NCBI RefSeq assembly: GCF_900129765.1
Contig: NZ_FQWU01000001.1
Span: 992,001 to 1,056,000 of the forward strand
DNA length: 64,000 nucleotides
Direction: 5' to 3'
From: Massilia sp. CF038
GTDB lineage: Bacteria; Pseudomonadota; Gammaproteobacteria; Burkholderiales; Burkholderiaceae_D
The translations under genes were made by a program, and so were the position numbers. The notes under the pieces are model-generated. The model saw nothing but the letters and a program-made list of their open reading frames with translations, was not told where the DNA came from and did no database searches. Every line of letters starts with the position of its first letter. The stretch's first letter is position 1. Positions 8,863 to 19,195 of the stretch are shown in pieces.

Positions 8863-9077
8863 AGTGCCTCCGAGGAATAAACGATTGGGTAAAGCATAGC
8901 ACAAGCAGCAAAAAGGGTGCAAAATCGGCCCTGCTGCCCCGCATTGGCGTGCCTGGTCCCCGCGGCTGGGGCTTCGGCGGTGCAATATCCGTCAAAAGGG
9001 GTGTTGTATGGTAAAATCGAAGGTTGATTGAGTCTTACACTCGACATTAAACCTTTCTTTTTATTGGAGTTTTTACA

Positions 9078-9503
9078 ATGGCAATCGAACGCACCCTGTC
9101 GATCATCAAACCAGACGCAGTTGCAAAAAACGTAATCGGCCAAATCTACAGCCGTTTCGAAGGCGCTGGCCTGAAAGTCGTCGCAGCCCGCATGACCCAA
9201 TTGTCGCGCGCTGAAGCCGAAGGCTTCTACGCCGTGCACGCTGCACGTCCGTTCTTCAAGGATCTGGTCGATTTCATGATCTCCGGTCCTGTCATGATCC
9301 AGGTTCTGGAAGGCGAGAACGCGATTGTCAAGCACCGCGACCTGATGGGCGCAACCGATCCGAAAAAAGCAGAAAAAGGCACCATCCGCGCCGATTTCGC
9401 TGATTCGATCGATGCCAACGCCGTGCACGGCTCGGACGCCGCTGAAACCGCTGCTGTGGAAATCGCTTACTACTTCCCAGCACTGAACGTGTACTCCCGT
9501 TAA
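9078..9503 (+). CDS. ndk: Nucleoside-diphosphate kinase
   Basis: Moves the gamma-phosphate of ATP to other nucleoside diphosphates through a phosphohistidine. The 141-residue protein is full length; the catalytic histidine is His117 in NAVHGSD, and [10 protein letters not shown] begins the conserved fold. Ribosome site GGAG lies 9 bp before the ATG. Upstream, 8863-9077 has AT-rich sequence with a possible -10 (TAAAAT at 9012) but no convincing -35. It leads the core cluster ndk-rlmN-pilW-rodZ-ispG-hisS that is conserved in beta-proteobacteria. Confidence 0.96.
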   Translation: MAIERTLSIIKPDAVAKNVIGQIYSRFEGAGLKVVAARMTQLSRAEAEGFYAVHAARPFFKDLVDFMISGPVMIQVLEGENAIVKHRDLMGATDPKKAEKGTIRADFADSIDANAVHGSDAAETAAVEIAYYFPALNVYSR

Positions 9504-9532
9504 TCAGCCAAGGCTGACTGACCTGTAGCAGA

Positions 9533-9578
9533 CCGCCTGTCCATGCTCCCGGAGCCCGGCAGGCGGGATCCAAAGTTT
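9533..9578 (+). terminator. GC-rich hairpin between ndk and rlmN (weak terminator or attenuator)
   Basis: CCGCCTG at 9533-9539 pairs with CAGGCGG at 9560-9566, enclosing a smaller CTCCCGGAG palindrome. The following T content is poor (AAAGTTTTA), so termination is probably partial. It could separate ndk expression from the downstream genes. Confidence 0.4.
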
Positions 9579-9594
9579 TAGACAGAAGACCATT

Positions 9595-10764
9595 ATGACG
9601 ACTCTCACCAACTTGCTGGACTTCGATCCCGCGCAACTCGTCGCCTATTGCGCCGACTTGGGTGAGAAGCCGTTTCGCGCCAAGCAGCTGCAGCGCTGGA
9701 TTCACCAGTTCGGCGCCAGCGATTTCGAGTCCATGACCGACCTGGCCAAGTCGCTGCGCGACAAGCTGGCCACGCGCGCCGAAGTGCGCGCCCCTGCCGT
9801 CATCAGCGACCATACCTCCACCGACGGCACCCGCAAGTGGCTGGTTGACGTGGGCAACGGCAATGCGGTGGAAACCGTGTTCATTCCCGAAGAGAACCGG
9901 GGCACGCTGTGCATCTCGACCCAGGCCGGCTGCGCCGTCAATTGCCGCTTTTGCTCCACTGGCAAGCAGGGCTTTAACCGCAATCTGTCGGTGTCCGAAA
10001 TTATTGGCCAGCTGTGGATGGCCGAATTCGAACTGCGCAAGACCAAGGGCATCGAGCCTGGCCCCAAGGGCGAGCGCCAGATCACCAACGTGGTGATGAT
10101 GGGCATGGGCGAGCCGCTGCTCAATTTCGAGCCGACCGTCACTGCGCTCAAGCTCATGCTCGACGACAACGCGTATGGCCTGTCGCGCCGCCGCGTCACG
10201 CTTTCGACCTCCGGCGTGGTGCCGATGATGGACAAGCTGTCGCAGGAAGTACCGGTGGCGCTGGCGGTATCGCTGCACGCCTCGAACGACCCGCTGCGCG
10301 ACGGCCTGGTGCCGCTGAATAAAAAATACCCGCTGCGCGAACTGATGGCCGCTTGCAAGCGCTATCTGGAATTTGCCCCGCGCGACTTCATTACCTTTGA
10401 ATATTGCATGCTGGACGGCGTCAATGACAGCGACGAGCATGCGCGCGAACTGGTGGCCCTGGTCAATGACCGCACCGTGGGCGTGTCGTGCAAGTTCAAC
10501 CTGATCCCGTTCAATCCGTTCCCCGAGTCCGGCTTGCTGCGCTCGAAGAACCCGCGCATCAAGGCCTTTGCCCAGGTGCTGATGGACGCTGGCATCGTGA
10601 CCACCATTCGTAAGACGCGCGGCGACGATATCGACGCCGCGTGCGGCCAATTGGCCGGAGAAGTGCAAGATCGGACCCGCGTACAGGAGCGTATGGAAAA
10701 AATGGCTGAATACCAGAAGAAATTTGGCGCCGATTTCGGGCGCATCGTGGAGATTCCATCTTGA
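9595..10764 (+). CDS. rlmN: Dual-specificity 23S rRNA/tRNA adenine-C2 methyltransferase RlmN
   Basis: Radical SAM enzyme that methylates A2503 of 23S rRNA and A37 of some tRNAs. The cluster-binding CxxxCxxC is [10 protein letters not shown], with Cys113, Cys117 and Cys120. [10 protein letters not shown] is the family SAM-binding motif, and the second mechanistic cysteine is in [12 protein letters not shown] near the C-terminus. Length 389 is standard. Its stop overlaps the start of the next gene by four bases, so pilW is translationally coupled. Confidence 0.95.
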   Translation: MTTLTNLLDFDPAQLVAYCADLGEKPFRAKQLQRWIHQFGASDFESMTDLAKSLRDKLATRAEVRAPAVISDHTSTDGTRKWLVDVGNGNAVETVFIPEENRGTLCISTQAGCAVNCRFCSTGKQGFNRNLSVSEIIGQLWMAEFELRKTKGIEPGPKGERQITNVVMMGMGEPLLNFEPTVTALKLMLDDNAYGLSRRRVTLSTSGVVPMMDKLSQEVPVALAVSLHASNDPLRDGLVPLNKKYPLRELMAACKRYLEFAPRDFITFEYCMLDGVNDSDEHARELVALVNDRTVGVSCKFNLIPFNPFPESGLLRSKNPRIKAFAQVLMDAGIVTTIRKTRGDDIDAACGQLAGEVQDRTRVQERMEKMAEYQKKFGADFGRIVEIPS

Positions 10765-11585
10765 AGGCGCGCATCGCAAGCGGTCTTGCCTTGTGTGTGC
10801 TGGCGGGCGTGCTGTCGGCTTGTGCCGGCGGCAAGGGCGCCGCTGGCAACAATGATCTGGCTGGCAGCAAGTCGGAACTGAAAACGGCGTCGGATGCGAC
10901 CAGCGCCGACAAGCGTGCTTCGATCCGGCTGCAGCTGGCCGTCGGCTACTATCAGAACGGCAATTACGAAGTGGCGCTGGATGAAGTCAAGATGGCGCTG
11001 GCAGCCCGCCCCGAGTATTCCGATGCGTTCAGTGTGCGCGCCCTGGTGTATACGGCCATGGGCGAAATGGCGCTGGCCGAAGAAAATCACCAGCGCGCCA
11101 TTGCGCTGGCACCGCGCAATCCCGAGTTGAACAACAATTATGGCCAGTTCCTGTGCCAGGTGGGCCGCTACGAACTGGGCATGGCACAGCTGGAAATGGC
11201 GCTCAAGAACCCTTTGTACCAGTCGCCCGTGCTGGCCAAGGTCAACGCCGGTACCTGCGCCACCAAGATGAAGAACTACGACCTCGCCGAGCGCTACCTG
11301 ATGGATGCGCTGCGCTACGAGCCGGACATGCCTGCCATTCAGGCTGCCATGGCGCGGGTCTATTTCGAGCGGCGCGATTACGAACGTGCCGGATTTTTTA
11401 TCACCCGCCTGAACACCATGATGAAACCCGAGAACATGTCAGCTGAAGTGCTGTGGCTGTCGATCCGGGTGTACCGCAAACTGGGCGACAAGGCCACGGA
11501 ATCGACGCTGGCGACGCAGCTGCGCCGCCGTCATCCTGGCTCGCCCGAGTTTGCCGCCTTCATGCGTGGGGCTTTTGATGAGTGA
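10761..11585 (+). CDS. pilW: Type IV pilus biogenesis/stability lipoprotein PilW (PilF)
   Basis: 274 residues, starting with TTG at 10761 (overlapping the rlmN stop) and a lipoprotein signal with LSAC at about residue 20. The rest is a stack of tetratricopeptide repeats, for example [40 protein letters not shown] and [20 protein letters not shown]. In Pseudomonas and Neisseria this protein is the pilotin that guides PilQ secretin assembly at the outer membrane. The place between rlmN and rodZ is the usual one in beta-proteobacteria. Confidence 0.88.
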   Translation: MKARIASGLALCVLAGVLSACAGGKGAAGNNDLAGSKSELKTASDATSADKRASIRLQLAVGYYQNGNYEVALDEVKMALAARPEYSDAFSVRALVYTAMGEMALAEENHQRAIALAPRNPELNNNYGQFLCQVGRYELGMAQLEMALKNPLYQSPVLAKVNAGTCATKMKNYDLAERYLMDALRYEPDMPAIQAAMARVYFERRDYERAGFFITRLNTMMKPENMSAEVLWLSIRVYRKLGDKATESTLATQLRRRHPGSPEFAAFMRGAFDE

Positions 11586-12633
11586 GACAGGAACCAGTAT
11601 GAATGCAGAACGGGCAGACCGGCCGGTGCCGGATCAGCATGGCATTCCAGGCAAGACCCTTGCTGCCCAGCGCGAAGCAATGGGCTGGACAGTGGAGCAG
11701 GTCGCCGATCAACTGAAGCTGGCGGTGCGCCAGGTCATCGCACTGGAAGAGGGCGATTACGCCAATCTGCCAGGGCCGGCCGTGGTGCGCGGCTTCGTGC
11801 GCGCTTATGCCAAGGTGGTCAAGCTCGATGCCGCGCCACTGGTGGCGCAGATCGCGCTCGATACGCCAGCCGTCAACGACAGCAGTGCCAGCGTGGTGCG
11901 GCGCGAGCGCCCGACCTCGTTTTCGCAAGTGCGTTTTCCCACCAATGGCAAGCGCGCCTCCAAGCTGCCGTATCTGCTGGTCGGTGCCGTGGTGGTGCTG
12001 GGCGCTGCTGCGTACGGGGCCTGGCACAGCGGCCTGATTCCGCACACGCTGCTGGCGGGCATCGGCGCCCCGGGTACCACGCCGGCGTCGGTCGCTTCCG
12101 CGCCGCTGCCGGCCGTTGCCACCCCTGCCGCGCCGGATGGCGCCGTTGCCGTGCTGCCGCCGCCGGTGGCAGCGCTGCCGGCCGACAGCGCGCAGGCCGC
12201 CAAGCCGGCCGAGCCCTTGCCGCCCGTGATCAGCAACGCTGTGCCCCTCATTTCGGTGCCGCCGCCAAGCACGCCTTCGTCCAGCGCTGCCGCTGCCGGC
12301 GCGCTGCAAGGCGTGAACCCGCAAGCTGGCACGGCGCAAGGTGCCAGTCCGGCCCCAGCCGCGCCCGCCGCGGCCCCGGTCGCCGCTCCTGCGCCTGCGT
12401 CCAACGCGCTGGTGCTGGTGGTGCGCGAAGATTCCTGGATCGAAGTGCGGCGCGACAAAGGACCCAAGCTGTTCTCCGGTCTGGTCAAGGGCGGCCGGGT
12501 GGAAACGGTCACCCTCGATGGCCCGGCGACGCTGATCGTCGGCAACCCTGGCGCGGTCGATGCGACGCTGCGCGGCCAGACCGTGGCGCTGCCGACCAAC
12601 GGCAGTAAAACCGCCCGTGTCCCACTCAAGTAA
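11578..12633 (+). CDS. rodZ: RodZ-like cell-shape protein (HTH, membrane segment, DUF4115)
   Basis: Cytoskeletal membrane protein that links MreB to the wall machinery. The N-terminal helix-turn-helix (GKTLAAQREAMGWTVEQVAD) covers roughly residues 24-85. One transmembrane helix follows near residue 135 (LLVGAVVVLGAAAYGAW), then a long Ala/Pro/Ser-rich periplasmic linker and a C-terminal DUF4115 beta domain (LVLVVREDSWIEVRRDKG to the end). I start at the ATG at 11578, which overlaps pilW; another ATG at 11599 has a better ribosome site (AGGA, 6 bp), so the first seven residues are uncertain. Confidence 0.88.
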   Translation: MSETGTSMNAERADRPVPDQHGIPGKTLAAQREAMGWTVEQVADQLKLAVRQVIALEEGDYANLPGPAVVRGFVRAYAKVVKLDAAPLVAQIALDTPAVNDSSASVVRRERPTSFSQVRFPTNGKRASKLPYLLVGAVVVLGAAAYGAWHSGLIPHTLLAGIGAPGTTPASVASAPLPAVATPAAPDGAVAVLPPPVAALPADSAQAAKPAEPLPPVISNAVPLISVPPPSTPSSSAAAAGALQGVNPQAGTAQGASPAPAAPAAAPVAAPAPASNALVLVVREDSWIEVRRDKGPKLFSGLVKGGRVETVTLDGPATLIVGNPGAVDATLRGQTVALPTNGSKTARVPLK

Positions 12634-12646
12634 TAGGTTCTAGTTC

Positions 12647-13912
12647 ATGTCTTTATCGAATTTGGCGATTCCTTCCGGTCCCCTCGCACGCCGCGTCAGC
12701 CGCGCCGTGCTGGTGTCCCACGGCGAGCGCAAGGTCTGGGTGGGCGGCGACGCGCCGGTGGTGGTGCAGTCCATGACCAATACCGACACGGCCGACGTGA
12801 TTGGCACGGCGATCCAGGTCAAGGAGCTGGCCCGGGCCGGTTCCGAGATCGTGCGCATCACGGTCAACAATGCCGAGTCGGCTGCTGCCGTGCCCCTGAT
12901 CCGCGAACAGCTCGACCGCATGGAGATCGACGTGCCGCTGGTGGGCGACTTCCATTACAACGGCCACACCCTGCTGCGCGACTATCCCGACTGCGCGCGG
13001 GCGCTGTCGAAGTATCGTATCAATCCCGGCAACGTGGGGCAGGGCGCCAAGCGCGACACCCAGTTTGCGCAAATGATCGAAATTGCGGCGCAGTACGACA
13101 AGCCAGTGCGCATCGGCGTCAACTGGGGCAGCCTGGACCAGGCCCTGCTGGCGCGCATCATGGACGAGAACGCGGCGCGCGCCGAGCCGTTCAGCGCCCA
13201 GGCAGTCATGTACGAAGCCTTGATCACCTCGGCCATCGAAAACGCCGTGCGGGCCGAAGAACTGGGTCTGGCGCGCGACAAGATCATCCTGTCGTGCAAG
13301 GTGTCCGGCGTGCAAGACCTGATTGCCGTGTACAGCGAACTGGCGCGCCGCTGCGATTATCCACTGCACCTGGGTCTGACCGAGGCGGGCATGGGCAGCA
13401 AGGGCATCGTCGCCTCGACGGCGGCGCTGTCGGTGCTGCTGCAGGAAGGCATTGGCGACACCATCCGCATTTCGCTGACACCGGAACCGGGCGGCGACCG
13501 CACGCGCGAAGTCATTGTTGGCCAGGAGATTTTGCAAACCATGGGGCTGCGCAAGTTTGCGCCGATGGTCATTGCCTGCCCTGGCTGCGGACGCACCACT
13601 TCGACCACCTTTCAGGAGCTGGCCGACAACATTCAGACCTATCTGCGCGAGCAGATGCCGGAATGGAAAAAGCTGTATCCGGGCGTGGAAGGCATGAACG
13701 TGGCCGTGATGGGTTGCATCGTCAACGGGCCCGGCGAATCGAAGCATGCCAACATTGGCATCAGCCTGCCTGGCACGGGTGAATCCCCGGCCGCGCCGGT
13801 GTTTGTCGACGGCCAGAAAGTGGTGACCTTGCGCGGCGAAAAAATTGTGGAAGAATTCCAGGACATTGTCCTGAACTATGTGAAAACCAATTACGGCAAG
13901 CAGCCGGCCTGA
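12647..13912 (+). CDS. ispG: 4-hydroxy-3-methylbut-2-enyl diphosphate synthase IspG
   Basis: Seventh step of the non-mevalonate isoprenoid pathway: reduces MEcPP to HMBPP using a [4Fe-4S] cluster. Family marks are [14 protein letters not shown] near the N-terminus, the cluster cysteines in ACPGCGRTT, and [12 protein letters not shown] with the third cysteine and catalytic Glu. Length, 421, fits the proteobacterial form. It lies 13 bp after rodZ. A REP-like repeat begins at the stop codon, so it is the last gene before the repeat and hisS. Confidence 0.95.
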   Translation: MSLSNLAIPSGPLARRVSRAVLVSHGERKVWVGGDAPVVVQSMTNTDTADVIGTAIQVKELARAGSEIVRITVNNAESAAAVPLIREQLDRMEIDVPLVGDFHYNGHTLLRDYPDCARALSKYRINPGNVGQGAKRDTQFAQMIEIAAQYDKPVRIGVNWGSLDQALLARIMDENAARAEPFSAQAVMYEALITSAIENAVRAEELGLARDKIILSCKVSGVQDLIAVYSELARRCDYPLHLGLTEAGMGSKGIVASTAALSVLLQEGIGDTIRISLTPEPGGDRTREVIVGQEILQTMGLRKFAPMVIACPGCGRTTSTTFQELADNIQTYLREQMPEWKKLYPGVEGMNVAVMGCIVNGPGESKHANIGISLPGTGESPAAPVFVDGQKVVTLRGEKIVEEFQDIVLNYVKTNYGKQPA

Positions 13913-13999
13913 CATCGCCCTCGCGCAGGCGGGGGCCTATAGCACGTTACCGAAGTTGTTCAGCGTGCTATGGGTCCCCGCATTCGCGAGGACGACGTC
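13911..13999. repeat. REP-like palindromic repeat, copy 1
   Basis: Two arms of about 36 bases, starting GACATCGCCCTCGCGCAGG and ending ATTCGCGAGGACGACGTC, are imperfect reverse complements around a 17-base centre. The left end overlaps the ispG stop. The same arms recur at 18638, 22540, 25871, 28415 and 29776. The right arm here carries more mismatches than other copies. Confidence 0.85.
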
Positions 14000-14018
14000 G
14001 GCATCATAAAAGAGCACC

Positions 14019-15362
14019 ATGTCCGATAACAAAAAACCTGAAAAAATCACTGCCATCAAAGGCATGAATGACATCCTCCCGGCCGATGCGCCCTTGTGGG
14101 AGCTGTTTGAAAACACCGTCCACTCGGTCCTGAAAAGCTACGGCTTCCAGAAGATCGTCACCCCGATCGTGGAAGACACGGCCCTGTTCAAGCGCGCCAT
14201 CGGCGCCGTCACCGACATCGTGGAAAAGGAAATGTATTCCTTTACCGATGCGATGAACGGCGATGCTCTGACGCTGCGCCCGGAAGGCACCGCTGGCGTG
14301 GTACGCGCCGTGATCGAGCACAATCTGGCCTACGAAGGCCCGAAACGGGTCTGGTACAAGGGCCCGATGTTCCGTCACGAAAAGCCGCAGCGCGGCCGCT
14401 ACCGCCAGTTCTTCCAGGTCGGCGCCGAAGCGATCGGCTTTGCCGGCCCGGACATCGACGCCGAGCTGATCATGCTGTGCCGCCGCCTGTGGGATGACCT
14501 GGGTCTGGAAAACATCCGCCTCGAACTCAATTCGATTGGTGATGCCGCCGAGCGCCAGGCCCACCGCGCCGAGCTGATCAAGTACTTCGAAGCCAATATC
14601 GACCAGCTCGACACGGAAGCGAAGAACCGCCTGCACGCCAATCCGCTGCGCATTCTGGACACCAAAAATCCCGCCATGCAGGATCTGGTGAACAAGGCGC
14701 CCAAGCTGCTGGACTATCTGCAGGCCGAGTCGATTGCCCACTTCGAGGGCGTCAAGCGCATCCTTGACCATAACAATATTCCGTACGTGATCAATCCGCG
14801 CCTGGTGCGCGGTCTCGATTACTACAACCGCACCGTGTTCGAATGGGTTACCGACGCGCTCGGCGCCCAGGGCACGGTGTGCGCGGGCGGGCGCTACGAT
14901 CCCCTGATCGAATCGTTTGGCGGCAAGCCGACCCCGGCTGTGGGTTTTGCGATGGGCATCGAGCGCCTGGTCGAGCTGATGAAGCTGGCCGGCGAACCAG
15001 CCGATCCGGCCAGCTGCGACGTATACATGGTGCACCAGGGCGAGGCGGCGCAGATGCAAGCCTTTGTGCTGGCCGAACGAATTCGTGATGCCGGCCTCGA
15101 TGTTGTGCTACATTGCGCGGCGGCCACGGGCGCCGGCAGTTTCAAGAGCCAGATGAAGAAGGCCGACGGCAGCGGCGCGGCCTTTGCCGTGATCATTGGC
15201 GACGATGAAATTGCCAACAGCACGGCCGCGGTCAAGGCCATGCGCGGCGCCGAAGGCGAGCAGCAGCAGGCCAGCGTGCCGTTCGACGCCGTGGTCGACT
15301 ATCTGGTGGACCAGATCGTCGGTCATGACCACGACCACGACCACGTGCATTATCATCACTAA
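14019..15362 (+). CDS. hisS: Histidyl-tRNA synthetase with histidine-rich C-terminal tail
   Basis: Class II aminoacyl-tRNA synthetase that charges tRNA-His. Motif 1 is around [13 protein letters not shown], motif 2 is [19 protein letters not shown], the histidine-A motif is [15 protein letters not shown] and motif 3 is GFAMGIERL. The anticodon-binding domain fills the last 100 residues. The final residues [13 protein letters not shown] are unusual: seven histidines in the last twelve positions, which could bind metal. Length is 447. The start ATG follows REP copy 1 by 20 bp, and yfgM starts 28 bp downstream. Confidence 0.96.
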   Translation: MSDNKKPEKITAIKGMNDILPADAPLWELFENTVHSVLKSYGFQKIVTPIVEDTALFKRAIGAVTDIVEKEMYSFTDAMNGDALTLRPEGTAGVVRAVIEHNLAYEGPKRVWYKGPMFRHEKPQRGRYRQFFQVGAEAIGFAGPDIDAELIMLCRRLWDDLGLENIRLELNSIGDAAERQAHRAELIKYFEANIDQLDTEAKNRLHANPLRILDTKNPAMQDLVNKAPKLLDYLQAESIAHFEGVKRILDHNNIPYVINPRLVRGLDYYNRTVFEWVTDALGAQGTVCAGGRYDPLIESFGGKPTPAVGFAMGIERLVELMKLAGEPADPASCDVYMVHQGEAAQMQAFVLAERIRDAGLDVVLHCAAATGAGSFKSQMKKADGSGAAFAVIIGDDEIANSTAAVKAMRGAEGEQQQASVPFDAVVDYLVDQIVGHDHDHDHVHYHH

Positions 15363-15390
15363 TTCCTGACCTTTAACATAGAAGAAGACC

Positions 15391-16044
15391 ATGGCATACG
15401 ATCTCGAAGAACAAGAACAAATCGCCTCCCTGAAGGCGTTCTGGAACAAATTCGGCAATCTGATCACCTGGGCGCTGATCGTGGTGCTGGGCGGTATTGC
15501 CGCCTACAATTTCTGGAATGCGCGCGAGCGCAGCCAGGCTGGCGAAGCCTCGGCCCTGTTCGACCAGCTGGCGCCAGCCATTGCCGCCAAAGATGCGGCC
15601 AAGGTCCAGCGCATCGTCAGCGATGTCGAAAGCAAGTACAAGGACAGCACCTACGCCCAGATGAGCGCCATGGCTGCCGCCAAGTTCGCCTTTGACAGCG
15701 AAGACCTGAAAGGCGCGAAAGCCCATCTGAACTGGGTGATCGCCAACGGCAATGCCGAATACAAGTCGATCGCCAAGGTCCGCCTGGCTGGCGTGCTGAT
15801 GGACGAAAAGGCGTACGATGAAGCCTTGAAACAACTTGACGCCAGCATCCTGCCCGAGTTCGCCGGCATTGCCGCCGACCGCAAGGGCGATATCCTGGTG
15901 GCCCAGAACAAGATCCCGGAAGCGCGCGCCGCCTATGAGGCAGCGCTCAAGGCCATGGACGATAAAACCCCGGGCCGCGGCCTGGTGCAGTTCAAGCTCG
16001 AATCGATTGGCGGTACCGTCGCGGCGCCGAAAGCGGCTGCCTAA
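15391..16044 (+). CDS. YfgM-like single-pass membrane protein with TPR periplasmic domain
   Basis: 217 residues. A short cytoplasmic N-terminus is followed by one transmembrane helix (LITWALIVVLGGIAAYNFW, about residues 25-43) and a periplasmic helical repeat domain. E. coli YfgM associates with the SecYEG translocon and the chaperone PpiD and is found next to hisS and bamB, exactly as here. So it probably helps hand outer-membrane and periplasmic proteins onward. A strong terminator lies between this gene and bamB. Confidence 0.85.
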   Translation: MAYDLEEQEQIASLKAFWNKFGNLITWALIVVLGGIAAYNFWNARERSQAGEASALFDQLAPAIAAKDAAKVQRIVSDVESKYKDSTYAQMSAMAAAKFAFDSEDLKGAKAHLNWVIANGNAEYKSIAKVRLAGVLMDEKAYDEALKQLDASILPEFAGIAADRKGDILVAQNKIPEARAAYEAALKAMDDKTPGRGLVQFKLESIGGTVAAPKAAA

Positions 16045-16060
16045 CTTGTCGTGCCCTGCG

Positions 16061-16110
16061 CGGCCCGCCGGCGCCTTTCGAGGAGCGGCGGGCCGTGTGC
16101 GCTCTTTTTT
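16061..16110 (+). terminator. Intrinsic terminator between yfgM and bamB
   Basis: CGGCCCGCCG at 16061-16070 pairs perfectly with CGGCGGGCCG at 16086-16095 and is followed by six T at 16105-16110. With only 17 bases from the T run to the bamB ATG, it may act as a partial terminator or attenuator ahead of bamB. Confidence 0.8.
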
Positions 16111-16126
16111 ACCAAGGTTACTTACT

Positions 16127-17281
16127 ATGCGTATTACCCAGAAGCTCGCCGGCGCTGCCGTCCTGGCCGTACTGGCCGGTTGCTCGACCCTCAATTCGCT
16201 CAACCCTTTCGCGTCCAAAAACAAGGGCAACGAGCCGGCGCCGCTGGTCGAACTGAAGGGTTCGATGGCCGTGCGCACGGCCTGGAAGCTGGACATCGGC
16301 AAGGCCGACACCTACATCTTTGCCCCGGCCCTGGTCGAGAACACGGTCGTGGTGGCCGGCGCCGACGGCGCCATTGCGCGCGTGGAAGCGGCCAATGGCC
16401 GCCAGCTGTGGCGCATCAAGGCCGATACCAGCCTGACGGCTGGCGTCGGTTCAGATGGCAACATGATTGCCGTGGGCGCCATCAAGGGCGGCGTGCTGAC
16501 CTACGACATGGATGGCAAGCTGCTCTGGAAGGCCCAGGTATCGAGCGAAATTCTGTCCTCGCCGGTGGTGGGGCAGGGCATGGTGGTGGTGCGCTCGGTC
16601 GACAACCGCATCGTTGGCTTTGACGCCAAAACGGGCGAGAAGAAGTGGACCGTGCAGCGCGTCTCGCCGCCGCTGTCGCTGCGCATTGCCCCTGGCATGA
16701 CCGTGATCGACAAGGATGTCATCATTGCCCAGCCGGGCGGCAAGCTGCTGGCCCTGAACCTGACCACCGGCGCGCCGCGCTGGGAAGTGGCAGTGGGCGA
16801 GTCGCGCGGCGCGACCGAACTGGAACGGGTGACCGATATCGGCGGCACCCCGGTGCTGTTCGAAAAAGACGTGTGCGCCGCGTCCTACCAGGGCCGGGTG
16901 GGCTGCTTTGATGCTGCCACCGGGACCCAGAAGTGGACCAAGCAATTCTCGTCCGACGTCGGCGTGGCCGTGGACCAGCGCTTCGTGTTCGCGGTCGACG
17001 ACAAGGGCGCCGTGTCGGCCTTCTCGCGCGAGGCCGGTGCCTCGGCCTGGAAGAACGACAAGCTGGGCTACCGCCATCCATCGACACCTGTTTCCTACGG
17101 CCGTGCAGTGGCCGTGGGCGACTACCAGGGCATCGTCCACTTCCTGTCGCGGGAAGACGGCGCCTTCTTGGCCCGCGCCGCCACTGACGGGAGCCCGATC
17201 AACGCGGCCCCGCTGGTGGCTGGCTCGAATCTGATTTTTCAAACACAATCTGGGACAGTGACCGCCATTGCGGTCGAATAA
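16127..17281 (+). CDS. bamB: Outer-membrane protein assembly factor BamB
   Basis: Lipoprotein of the BAM complex that inserts beta-barrel proteins into the outer membrane. The signal ends in VLAGCS (lipobox near residue 18). The mature part, about 365 residues, is an eight-bladed PQQ/WD-like propeller; repeated pieces such as [34 protein letters not shown] and [10 protein letters not shown] are visible. I chose the ATG at 16127 because it begins the signal peptide; frame-open sequence upstream lies inside yfgM. The neighbours yfgM and der are the usual ones. Confidence 0.94.
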   Translation: MRITQKLAGAAVLAVLAGCSTLNSLNPFASKNKGNEPAPLVELKGSMAVRTAWKLDIGKADTYIFAPALVENTVVVAGADGAIARVEAANGRQLWRIKADTSLTAGVGSDGNMIAVGAIKGGVLTYDMDGKLLWKAQVSSEILSSPVVGQGMVVVRSVDNRIVGFDAKTGEKKWTVQRVSPPLSLRIAPGMTVIDKDVIIAQPGGKLLALNLTTGAPRWEVAVGESRGATELERVTDIGGTPVLFEKDVCAASYQGRVGCFDAATGTQKWTKQFSSDVGVAVDQRFVFAVDDKGAVSAFSREAGASAWKNDKLGYRHPSTPVSYGRAVAVGDYQGIVHFLSREDGAFLARAATDGSPINAAPLVAGSNLIFQTQSGTVTAIAVE

Positions 17282-17285
17282 CACC

Positions 17286-18635
17286 ATGAAGCCGGTAATC
17301 GCATTAGTTGGTCGCCCCAACGTCGGGAAATCGACACTTTTCAATCGCCTCACCCGCTCGCGCGATGCGCTCGTGGCCGACTTGCCTGGCCTGACGCGCG
17401 ATCGCCACTACGGCGAAGGCCGTGTGGGCGAGCGTCCCTTCCTGGTCATTGACACGGGCGGTTTCGAGCCGGTCGCCAAGGAAGGCATCATGTTCCAGAT
17501 GGCGCTGCAGACCAAGCAGGCCGTCGCCGAAGCGGACGTGGTGGTGTTCATCGTCGATGGCCGCCAGGGCCTGACCCCGCACGACAAGACCATCACCGAC
17601 TTCTTGCGCAAGTCCGGCCGCAAGGTCATGCTGGTGGTAAACAAGGGCGAGGGCATGAAGTATTCGTCCGTGGTGGCCGACTTCTACGAGCTCGGCATGG
17701 GCGACCCGTACGTGATTTCCGCCGCCCATGGCGACGGCGTGGCCGACCTGGTCGAGGAAGCGCTCAATGAAGCCTTCGCCTCGCGTCCGGCCGACCCGGA
17801 AGAACTCGAAAAGCTCGAGCGCGGCGTCAAAATCGCCCTGGTGGGCCGCCCCAACGTGGGCAAGTCGACCCTGATCAACACCCTGCTGGGCGAAGAGCGC
17901 GTGATCGCCTTCGACATGCCGGGCACCACGCGCGACTCGATTGAAATCCCGTTCGAGCGCGACGGCAAGCAATACACCCTGATTGACACGGCTGGTATCC
18001 GCCGCCGCGGCAAGGTGTTTGAAGCAATCGAGAAATTCTCGGTGGTCAAGACGCTGCAGTCGATCTCGGACGCCCACGTGGTGATTCTGCTGCTCGATGC
18101 CCAGCAAGACATTTCGGAGCAGGATGCCCACATTGCCGGCTTCATCCTTGAGTCTGGCCGCGCCCTGGTGGTGGCGGTCAACAAGTGGGACGGCCTGCAG
18201 TCGGACCAGCGCGATGAAATCAAGATCGATATCGACCGCAAGCTCGATTTCCTGTCGTTTGCGAAAACCCACTTCATTTCCGCCCTCAAGGCCACCAACA
18301 TCGGCCCGATGATGAAATCGGTGGATGCTGCCTACGCTGCTGCCACCGCCGACCTGTCCACGCCGCGTCTGACGCGGGCGCTGATCGAAGCGGTCGAGAA
18401 GCAGGAGCCACGCCGCAAGGGCTCGATTCGGCCTAAAATGCGCTATGCTCACCAGGGTGGCCAGAACCCGCCAATCATCGTTATTCACGGCAATGCGCTG
18501 GACGCGATCGGCGAGCCCTACAAACGTTACTTGGAAAAACATTTCCGTGACACGTTCAACCTGGTGGGCACGCCGCTGCGGATTGAATTGCGTATGGGCA
18601 AAAATCCATTTGCCAAAGGCGGCAGCAAGGCCTGA
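17286..18635 (+). CDS. der: Ribosome-assembly GTPase Der (EngA)
   Basis: Essential double-GTPase needed for 50S ribosome maturation. Two G domains are clear: the first with [17 protein letters not shown] and NKGEG; the second with [22 protein letters not shown] and NKWDG. A C-terminal KH-like domain ends the 449-residue protein ([30 protein letters not shown]). The ATG at 17286 begins MKPVIALVG, four bases after the bamB stop. Confidence 0.96.
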   Translation: MKPVIALVGRPNVGKSTLFNRLTRSRDALVADLPGLTRDRHYGEGRVGERPFLVIDTGGFEPVAKEGIMFQMALQTKQAVAEADVVVFIVDGRQGLTPHDKTITDFLRKSGRKVMLVVNKGEGMKYSSVVADFYELGMGDPYVISAAHGDGVADLVEEALNEAFASRPADPEELEKLERGVKIALVGRPNVGKSTLINTLLGEERVIAFDMPGTTRDSIEIPFERDGKQYTLIDTAGIRRRGKVFEAIEKFSVVKTLQSISDAHVVILLLDAQQDISEQDAHIAGFILESGRALVVAVNKWDGLQSDQRDEIKIDIDRKLDFLSFAKTHFISALKATNIGPMMKSVDAAYAAATADLSTPRLTRALIEAVEKQEPRRKGSIRPKMRYAHQGGQNPPIIVIHGNALDAIGEPYKRYLEKHFRDTFNLVGTPLRIELRMGKNPFAKGGSKA

Positions 18636-18637
18636 TT

Positions 18638-18736
18638 CATCGCCCTCGCGGAGGCGGGGGCCTATTCCATGTGACCTGTTTTTGGGCAGTGCTATGGGGG
18701 GCTTGCATGCAAGCCCGCCTCCGCGAGGGCGATGTC
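18638..18736. repeat. REP-like palindromic repeat, copy 2 (variant with inner palindrome)
   Basis: Starts two bases after the der stop with CATCGCCCTCGCGGAGGCGG and ends CCTCCGCGAGGGCGATG. Unlike copies 3 and 5, the right arm contains an added perfect palindrome GGCTTGCATGCAAGCC. A related but imperfect insert, GGCTCACATGCGAGCC, is in the left arm of copy 6. Confidence 0.85.
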
Positions 18737-18826
18737 GACAGGACCAATTTGCACGCGATTTAAGTCCCGTCTAACGACAGGATTTTCTAAAACAGGTTAC
18801 AGTGACCGGACGACATCATTCGCCTT

Positions 18827-18880
18827 TTAAGAATGTTGTTCCGGGCGCTTGAAAACAAGCGAGTCGCCTCCAATTCTTAA
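18827..18880 (+). promoter_or_regulatory. Nested stem-loop in the hfq 5' leader
   Basis: TTAAGAAT at 18827-18834 is the reverse complement of ATTCTTAA at 18873-18880. Between them CGCTTG-AAAA-CAAGCG (18846-18861) makes a second, inner hairpin. Right after the outer stem comes ACAACAACA, an A-purine-N type stretch, then the GGAG ribosome site and the hfq ATG at 18905. E. coli Hfq represses its own mRNA through its leader, so this may be an autoregulatory element; that is inference. Confidence 0.45.
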
Positions 18881-18904
18881 CTACAACAACATCACGGAGC
18901 TGTT

Positions 18905-19141
18905 ATGAGCAACAAAGGGCAACTGTTACAAGACCCATTCCTCAATGCCTTGCGCAAAGAGCATGTTCCGGTCTCGATTTACCTGGTCAACGGCATCAAG
19001 CTGCAAGGCCATATCGAGTCCTTCGATCAATACGTCGTCCTGCTGCGGAACACCGTCACGCAAATGGTCTACAAGCATGCCATCTCCACCGTCGTCCCGG
19101 CGCGTGCGGTCAATCTCAATCTTGATTCCGAAGCTGAGTAA
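18905..19141 (+). CDS. hfq: RNA chaperone Hfq
   Basis: Sm-like hexameric protein that binds small RNAs and mRNAs and promotes their pairing. The 78-residue protein has the Sm1 motif ([23 protein letters not shown]), the proximal-face Q8 region ([11 protein letters not shown]) and the Sm2 motif [12 protein letters not shown]. It lacks the long C-terminal tail seen in some gamma-proteobacteria. GGAG precedes the ATG. The place between der and hflX is normal for the group, and 268 bp upstream hold REP copy 2 and a structured leader. Confidence 0.97.
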   Translation: MSNKGQLLQDPFLNALRKEHVPVSIYLVNGIKLQGHIESFDQYVVLLRNTVTQMVYKHAISTVVPARAVNLNLDSEAE

Positions 19142-19195
19142 GGCCATGGGTAGCGAGACCACCGGTCTTGCGCCATGGACTGCCATGGGAGGCGT

